A stretch of 55,858 nucleotides of DNA from JAKQHY01 sp034429475 (GTDB lineage Bacteria; Chloroflexota; Anaerolineae; B4-G1; SLSP01), in the NCBI GenBank assembly GCA_034429475.1, contig DAOUGD010000122.1, positions 1-55,858 on the forward strand, written 5' to 3'. Within the stretch, counting starts at the first letter, position 1. Each line of letters begins with the position of its first letter. Below are positions 52,349 to 55,858 of the stretch, piece by piece. A program made the translations under genes and the position numbers. A model generated the notes under the pieces. The model searched no databases and had not been told where the DNA came from. It worked only from the letters and a program-made list of their open reading frames with translations.

Positions 52349-52354
52349 AGTATA
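52349..52354 (-). promoter_or_regulatory. Probable -10 for the riboswitch operon
   Basis: TATACT on the minus strand (52354-52349) lies ~25 bases before the first riboswitch block and within TGTTATACTGT. No good -35 is visible. The position suits a transcript that starts near 52342. Confidence 0.45.
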
Positions 52355-52397
52355 ACACATTTTGGAGAAAGGGCTGTTGCGTCCATGCATTTTCACA

Positions 52398-52403
52398 TAT
52401 AAT
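52398..52403 (+). promoter_or_regulatory. Probable -10 of the cyclic-nucleotide-binding gene
   Basis: TATAAT at 52398-52403, in CACATATAATGAG, lies 38 bases before the ATG at 52442. A -35 is weak (TTGCGT at 52377, spacing 15). It diverges from the riboswitch promoter. Confidence 0.45.
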
Positions 52404-52441
52404 GAGAGGAGAAAGCGACACATCCAACAAGGAGGGATATG

Positions 52442-52897
52442 ATGGAAATACCAGTCGCAGCATTGCAAACGGTCGAACTTTTTACGGGATTGACGCCCGA
52501 ACAACTAACCGCCATCATCGAAGTCGGACAGGCCACTACTTACCAAAAAGGGGACGTCATTCTTAACCGGGGGGATCAGAGTACGGAAGTATATGTCCTG
52601 CTCGATGGGCAGGTGGAGGTGGTGTCGGAACTGTCCGAAAATGCCACCAGTTACGTCATTTTGGGGGCGGGACAGAGTTTTGGAGAAATGGCCTTGCTGG
52701 ATGCCGGGCCACGGTCGGCGGCCATCCGGTGCGTGTCAGCCGAAGCGCAGATTCTGGCGTTGGGGCGGGATGCGTTGCTGACCTTCTGGCAAACGCACTA
52801 CGAAGTGGCCTATACGATGTTGTTCAACCTCGCCCGCGATCTGGCCTTTAAGCTGCGCATCCGCAATCTGACACAAGAAATGGGGGCAGAGCGATGA
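52442..52897 (+). CDS. Cyclic-nucleotide-binding-domain protein without DNA-binding domain
   Basis: A 151-residue protein that is one CNBD (PF00027) plus a C-terminal helix. LFTGLTPEQLTAIIEVGQAT, KGDVILNRGDQSTEVYVLLD, SFGEMALLDAGPRSAAIRCV (the phosphate-binding cassette FGEMALLDAGPRSA, with Glu and Arg kept) and LALGRDALLTFW fit the Crp family. There is no helix-turn-helix, so it is a sensor that works through another protein, probably binding cAMP or cGMP. Two ATGs are in tandem; I chose 52442, six bases after GGAGG. It overlaps the next gene (ATGA). Confidence 0.9.
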   Translation: MEIPVAALQTVELFTGLTPEQLTAIIEVGQATTYQKGDVILNRGDQSTEVYVLLDGQVEVVSELSENATSYVILGAGQSFGEMALLDAGPRSAAIRCVSAEAQILALGRDALLTFWQTHYEVAYTMLFNLARDLAFKLRIRNLTQEMGAER

Positions 52898-53154
52898 TTT
52901 ACAAAGTAAGCTACGTCATTGCCGGGGGCGGGCATCCCGGCGCGATGATTAACCAAAACCATGCCCCGGAAATCGGTAAGCTGGTCAAACTGGGCCACGA
53001 GATGTACCGGATTGTGGAAGTAGCCGAGTTGCTGCCGCCGATGGGCAACTTCGCCTATCTGCATGTGATCTGCCGTCCGGCCGAGGCACCCGCCGAAGCA
53101 GACCGTGCAACCGAAGCGAGCGCCGAAGCAGACCCTACGGCCGGGGAAAGTTAA
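52894..53154 (+). CDS. Small hypothetical protein with Ala/Glu-rich tail
   Basis: An 86-residue protein of unknown function, translationally coupled to the CNBD gene (ATGA at 52894-52897). The first ~60 residues are ordered (YKVSYVIAGGGHPGAMINQN, KLVKLGHEMYRIVEVAELLP, NFAYLHVICRP). The tail is a short repeat (PAEADRATEASAEADPTAGE). There is no signal or membrane helix. Coupling suggests that it works with the CNBD protein. Confidence 0.75.
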   Translation: MIYKVSYVIAGGGHPGAMINQNHAPEIGKLVKLGHEMYRIVEVAELLPPMGNFAYLHVICRPAEAPAEADRATEASAEADPTAGES

Positions 53155-53166
53155 CCTTTCCCCGGC
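53140..53166. terminator. Convergent hairpin terminator
   Basis: GCCGGGGAAAG (53140-53150) and CTTTCCCCGGC (53156-53166) form an 11-bp stem with loop TTAAC. It spans the stop of the plus-strand small gene and touches the end of the minus-strand permease gene, so it may serve both. There is no long T-run. Confidence 0.7.
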
Positions 53167-54648
53167 TTAACCACCACTCAAAAAGCGCGCCGCCAGGTAA
53201 GGCGTGATCCACCGTTCGATCCAGGCGGCCGCCAGCAGCAAAGGCGCCACCACGGTCACAAACAGCTTCAGGAAGTGACCGACCTCACGCACCATGCCGG
53301 TCACGCCGCCGCCTTCTTCGGGCGGCGCCAGAATAATATCCCCCATGCGCATCGCCTGAGCGGTAGCAATTATAGCCGCCGGCAGCTCCAGGATGCCGTG
53401 GGGCAGCACCAAAACGGCCACAAATAGCCAGGGATTGACGCCTGCGGCAGAAACCTGGAAAGTCAGATAAAAGATAATCCCCAACGGCGCCATCAGCATC
53501 AGCAGCGCCAGCACCCCCATCGAAAAGACGGACAGCAGCGCGGAACCGGCAAGGCTGCGCAGATTGTGCCACCAGATTGCCCATGGTGAAAAGGACGTCA
53601 GCAACCCCGTTTGCGCCACTGCCTTTTCCATCGCTGTCGGATCGGTAAAGGCGCTAAAATCAAACGCCTGCGGCAGCAAAGCAAAGGTGTGAGTTCCCCA
53701 CGCGCCGATCCAGGCGCCGCCCCCCAAGACCACCAGGCAGGTGAGCAGCAGTTCCGGCCTAAGGCGTTTCAGCAGCGCCGGAATCTCGTGGCGATACAAG
53801 GCCGCCAACCCATGCTGCGGCCACGCGGCCTGCCATAACGTCCGCCACGATTTCGCAATATCAAGGGTGTCAATATCCCGCCCTAGCAGGTGTTCCCGAT
53901 CAAAAATGCGCAGCCCCAAGCGGATGAGCAGGACATTCAACACCAGCAAAAACGCCACAATCGCCCACAACGCGGTGTAGTTGGCAAAGAGCAACATGCT
54001 GGCTTCGGCTTGCAGCAAGAACGCCATCGGAATGATGATGAAGCTCGCCAGCAGGTTGGCCGCGCGCACGCTGGTGGATTGGCTGGACACGACAATTGCG
54101 CCCGCGACCATCACCAGGGCCTGCGCAGTCGAGAGCACGAAGCCCAGGAACAGCAGGTACAGGGTAGGCCACCAGTCCATCGAAGTTCCAACCAGGATGA
54201 CGTAAAATCCCATACCGAGGTAGCTGGCGAGCACCGGTGGAATCGTCGCCGCCAGCAATTTGCCCACGTAAAGTTGCAAATCGGTGAGCGGCGTCGCCAG
54301 CAGCGGTTCCAGGCTGCGCCGTTCCTTCTCGCCCATGAAGGTTTCCAGAGCGATCACCAGCGAGAACGAACTGGGAAAGAATCCCACCGTCAGCATCAAG
54401 AACGGCAGCATCCGCTCCATGATGAGGTTGGCGCCGTATTGGTTGACAAACGCAATACCCCGGCTGGCCGCGAAATTCGCCAGAAAGGGGAACCCCAACA
54501 CCAGCACCACAATCGGCAGCACGATGCGCCAATCGCGCAGCGTATCAATCATCTCGCGGGACGCAACGACCCACACCGGCCGCACTTCAGCGGCGACCGC
54601 CCGCCAGAAAGTTGGAAATCCCTGGACCCGTTCTTGTGTATTCGCCAT
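53167..54648 (-). CDS. ABC-2 type permease with SpoIIM-like C-terminal domain
   Basis: About 493 residues. The N-terminal half (1-240) is an ABC-2/NatB-like exporter permease: VASREMIDTLRDWRIVLPIV, TFMGEKERRSLEPLLATPLT and a series of helices. The C-terminal ~200 residues resemble stage II sporulation protein M: ILELPAAIIATAQAMRMG, preceded by PWLFVAVLVLPHG. It would export an unknown substrate (lipid, peptide or drug) together with the ATPase encoded just upstream (54754-55698). I chose the ATG at 54648 (AAGGAG upstream) over the frame to 54672. Confidence 0.82.
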   Translation of the reverse strand: MANTQERVQGFPTFWRAVAAEVRPVWVVASREMIDTLRDWRIVLPIVVLVLGFPFLANFAASRGIAFVNQYGANLIMERMLPFLMLTVGFFPSSFSLVIALETFMGEKERRSLEPLLATPLTDLQLYVGKLLAATIPPVLASYLGMGFYVILVGTSMDWWPTLYLLFLGFVLSTAQALVMVAGAIVVSSQSTSVRAANLLASFIIIPMAFLLQAEASMLLFANYTALWAIVAFLLVLNVLLIRLGLRIFDREHLLGRDIDTLDIAKSWRTLWQAAWPQHGLAALYRHEIPALLKRLRPELLLTCLVVLGGGAWIGAWGTHTFALLPQAFDFSAFTDPTAMEKAVAQTGLLTSFSPWAIWWHNLRSLAGSALLSVFSMGVLALLMLMAPLGIIFYLTFQVSAAGVNPWLFVAVLVLPHGILELPAAIIATAQAMRMGDIILAPPEEGGGVTGMVREVGHFLKLFVTVVAPLLLAAAWIERWITPYLAARFLSGG

Positions 54649-54669
54649 TATCGCTCCTTCAAAAGACCG

Positions 54670-54733
54670 CAACGGATCTAAAGGATGGAACGGAAGAAGC
54701 CTTCCGTTGAAATCCGTTCCATCCGTTGAGAAA
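54670..54733. repeat. Dispersed hairpin repeat, copy D
   Basis: CAACGGATCTAAAGGATGGA runs to CTTCCGTTGAAATCCGTTCC and ends ATCCGTTGAGAAAA. It is the most diverged of the four copies. It lies between the ABC ATPase and permease genes. Confidence 0.75.
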
Positions 54734-54753
54734 AGCCCATGAACATAGCGTAG

Positions 54754-55698
54754 TCAATTCACAGCGCCTTCGTTGATCACCCGCAGGTAGACCGCTTCCA
54801 GGCTCTGTGTCACTTCGCTTAACGTCAATACAGAGGCTTTGGCGTCGGCCAGCGCCTGCAAGAGCGCGGGGTTGGTCGCGTGCGGCGTCGTCGTCCGGTA
54901 GCGCACCCAGGCTGCGCCAGATTCCTGCACTGCGGCGCCTTGCGCGGCCAACGTGCGCTCCACCAGCGGAAGTAGGCCGTTTTGCGGCTCGGCGGCGAAG
55001 CGCAGTTCCATCAGAGGTGGGCCAAGCAGTCGCGACTTCAATTCGGCGGGGGCGCCACATTCGATAATTTCCCCATGCCGAATGATCGCCATGCGGTCGG
55101 CCAGTTCCTCCGCTTCGGGCAAATTGTGCGTGCAGAGGATGATCGCCCGGCGCTCGTCGTCGCGCATTTGCAGGATCGCGTCGCGCACCAGCCGCGCGCT
55201 CTCCGGGTCCATTGCCGAAGTCGGCTCATCCAGCAGCAGCACCGGCGGATCGTGCATCAGCGTGCGGATCAGGGCGATCTTCTGCGCCATACCCTTGGAG
55301 TATTCCCCCAGGCGGCGATCCAGCGCGTCCGTCATCTTGAACCAATCCGCCAGGAATTTGATTCGTTCCCGACGCTGCGCTGCCCCCATCCCGCGTAAGT
55401 TCCCGAAGAAATCCAGGTACTCGCGCCCGCTCATCCGGGTGTAGAGGCCCGGCGCCTCGGTCAGCACGCCGACGTGAGCGCGCACCGTGCGGGCGTGCGT
55501 CGCCGCGTCATAGCCGGCGACGCGCGCGTGTCCAGACGTGGGTTTGAGGACGGCGGACAACATTCGCACCGTCGTTGTCTTCCCCGCGCCGTTTGGCCCC
55601 AGCAACGCCAGCACCTCCCCCGCCTGCACGGTCAGAGTGATGTTGTTAACGGCCACGATAGTATCAAAGTGTTTGGTCAATGCTTCCAGCTCGATCAT
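54754..55698 (-). CDS. ABC transporter ATP-binding protein (ABC-2 type)
   Basis: A 314-residue ATPase. LALLGPNGAGKTTTVRMLSA (Walker A), the Q-loop in VLTEAPGLYTRMSGREYLDF, YSKGMAQKIALIRTLMHDPP (the signature SKGMAQK, as in DrrA/NatA-like exporters) and VLLLDEPTSAMDPES (Walker B) are present, with LCTHNLPEAEELADRMAII as the H-loop. Residues after ~220 form the usual DUF4162-like tail. It drives the permease encoded 106 bases downstream. AAGGAG precedes the ATG. Confidence 0.93.
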   Translation of the reverse strand: MIELEALTKHFDTIVAVNNITLTVQAGEVLALLGPNGAGKTTTVRMLSAVLKPTSGHARVAGYDAATHARTVRAHVGVLTEAPGLYTRMSGREYLDFFGNLRGMGAAQRRERIKFLADWFKMTDALDRRLGEYSKGMAQKIALIRTLMHDPPVLLLDEPTSAMDPESARLVRDAILQMRDDERRAIILCTHNLPEAEELADRMAIIRHGEIIECGAPAELKSRLLGPPLMELRFAAEPQNGLLPLVERTLAAQGAAVQESGAAWVRYRTTTPHATNPALLQALADAKASVLTLSEVTQSLEAVYLRVINEGAVN

Positions 55699-55806
55699 CC
55701 TAACGCTCCTTTAACCTTACACTCTATCATAACCTATCTCACAATCCTGGCAAGAGATACGGGGCTATCGCATTTCGAAAAGTCCCGCCCGTCAGTCTGT
55801 CTATTT

Positions 55807-55827
55807 TGCCGCAAAAGCGGCATTTTT
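55807..55827 (+). terminator. Hairpin with T-run near the window end
   Basis: TGCCGC (55807-55812) and GCGGCA (55817-55822) pair around AAAA, followed by TTTTT. It has the form of a plus-strand intrinsic terminator, but no plus-strand gene lies upstream in the window; its minus-strand form lacks a T-run. A second small hairpin (GGGGCTTCGCCCC) ends the window. Confidence 0.45.
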
Positions 55828-55858
55828 AAGGGGGATTTTTGTGGCGGGGCTTCGCCCC

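Overview
The window looks like a chromosomal segment of a Chloroflexota bacterium (Anaerolineae/Ardenticatenia-like), probably with a single membrane. This rests on gene content, not on a marker gene. It carries an archaeal-type thiolase/HMG-CoA synthase/DUF35 set next to a class II HMG-CoA reductase, very large soluble multi-GAF hybrid kinases, a DUF4388/COG2229 GTPase pair, an ECF-type vitamin transporter, Thr/Pro-rich surface proteins and a bacterial translin. No rRNA, tRNA or CRISPR array was seen. Coding is dense, and almost everything from 0.5 to 40.1 kb is on the minus strand.

Region by region. (1) 1-269 is the decayed 3' end of an IS110-family transposase. (2) 0.5-13.0 kb is a surface-polysaccharide cluster: four glycosyltransferases, a Wzy/ligase-like polymerase, a TPR protein, a pyruvyl transferase with an FrhB-like Fe-S partner, a flippase and UDP-GlcNAc 2-epimerase. 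Its middle part is visibly more AT-rich than the flanks. (3) 13.2-24.1 kb holds sugar-nucleotide and sulfation genes: an SDR epimerase, a galacturonokinase-like GHMP kinase, a GDP-mannose 3,5-epimerase-like enzyme, a cytidylyltransferase-GHMP fusion, a sulfotransferase, and a Sat-CysC fusion that would make PAPS. Translin and DUF3467 genes are joined to the same run. Together regions 2 and 3 suggest a sulfated, possibly pyruvylated and uronate- or L-sugar-containing extracellular polysaccharide. (4) 24.2-26.4 kb has ssb, a cell-wall amidase and an alpha/beta hydrolase that has lost its nucleophilic serine. (5) 26.4-38.1 kb is a signalling and lipid-like block: a CheY-like regulator, a ~1,680-residue hybrid kinase, a REC-degenerate GGDEF protein, an acyl-ACP reductase-like enzyme, a left-handed beta-helix protein, a V4R protein, a second (intact) alpha/beta hydrolase, a COG2229 GTPase and a DUF4388 protein; recN follows. 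(6) 40.4-44.6 kb (plus strand) is the upper mevalonate pathway. (7) 44.7-52.3 kb (minus strand) is a cobalamin-riboswitch operon that encodes a secreted alpha/alpha-toroid protein, a DUF4430 surface protein and a complete ECF transporter. (8) 52.4-53.2 kb has a cyclic-nucleotide-binding-domain protein and a small partner. (9) 53.2-55.7 kb is an ABC-2 exporter whose permease appears fused to a SpoIIM-like domain.

The most striking system is region 7. The toroid and the DUF4430 fold are the two halves of animal intrinsic factor/transcobalamin. Here they are encoded as two separate exported proteins, under a B12 riboswitch with an obvious attenuator, upstream of a CbrT-like ECF transporter. Next in interest are the lipid/V4R/GTPase block, the cytidylyltransferase-GHMP fusion that lacks the usual kinase phosphate loop, and four copies of a dispersed hairpin repeat plus an 18-bp inverted repeat flanking the mevalonate genes.
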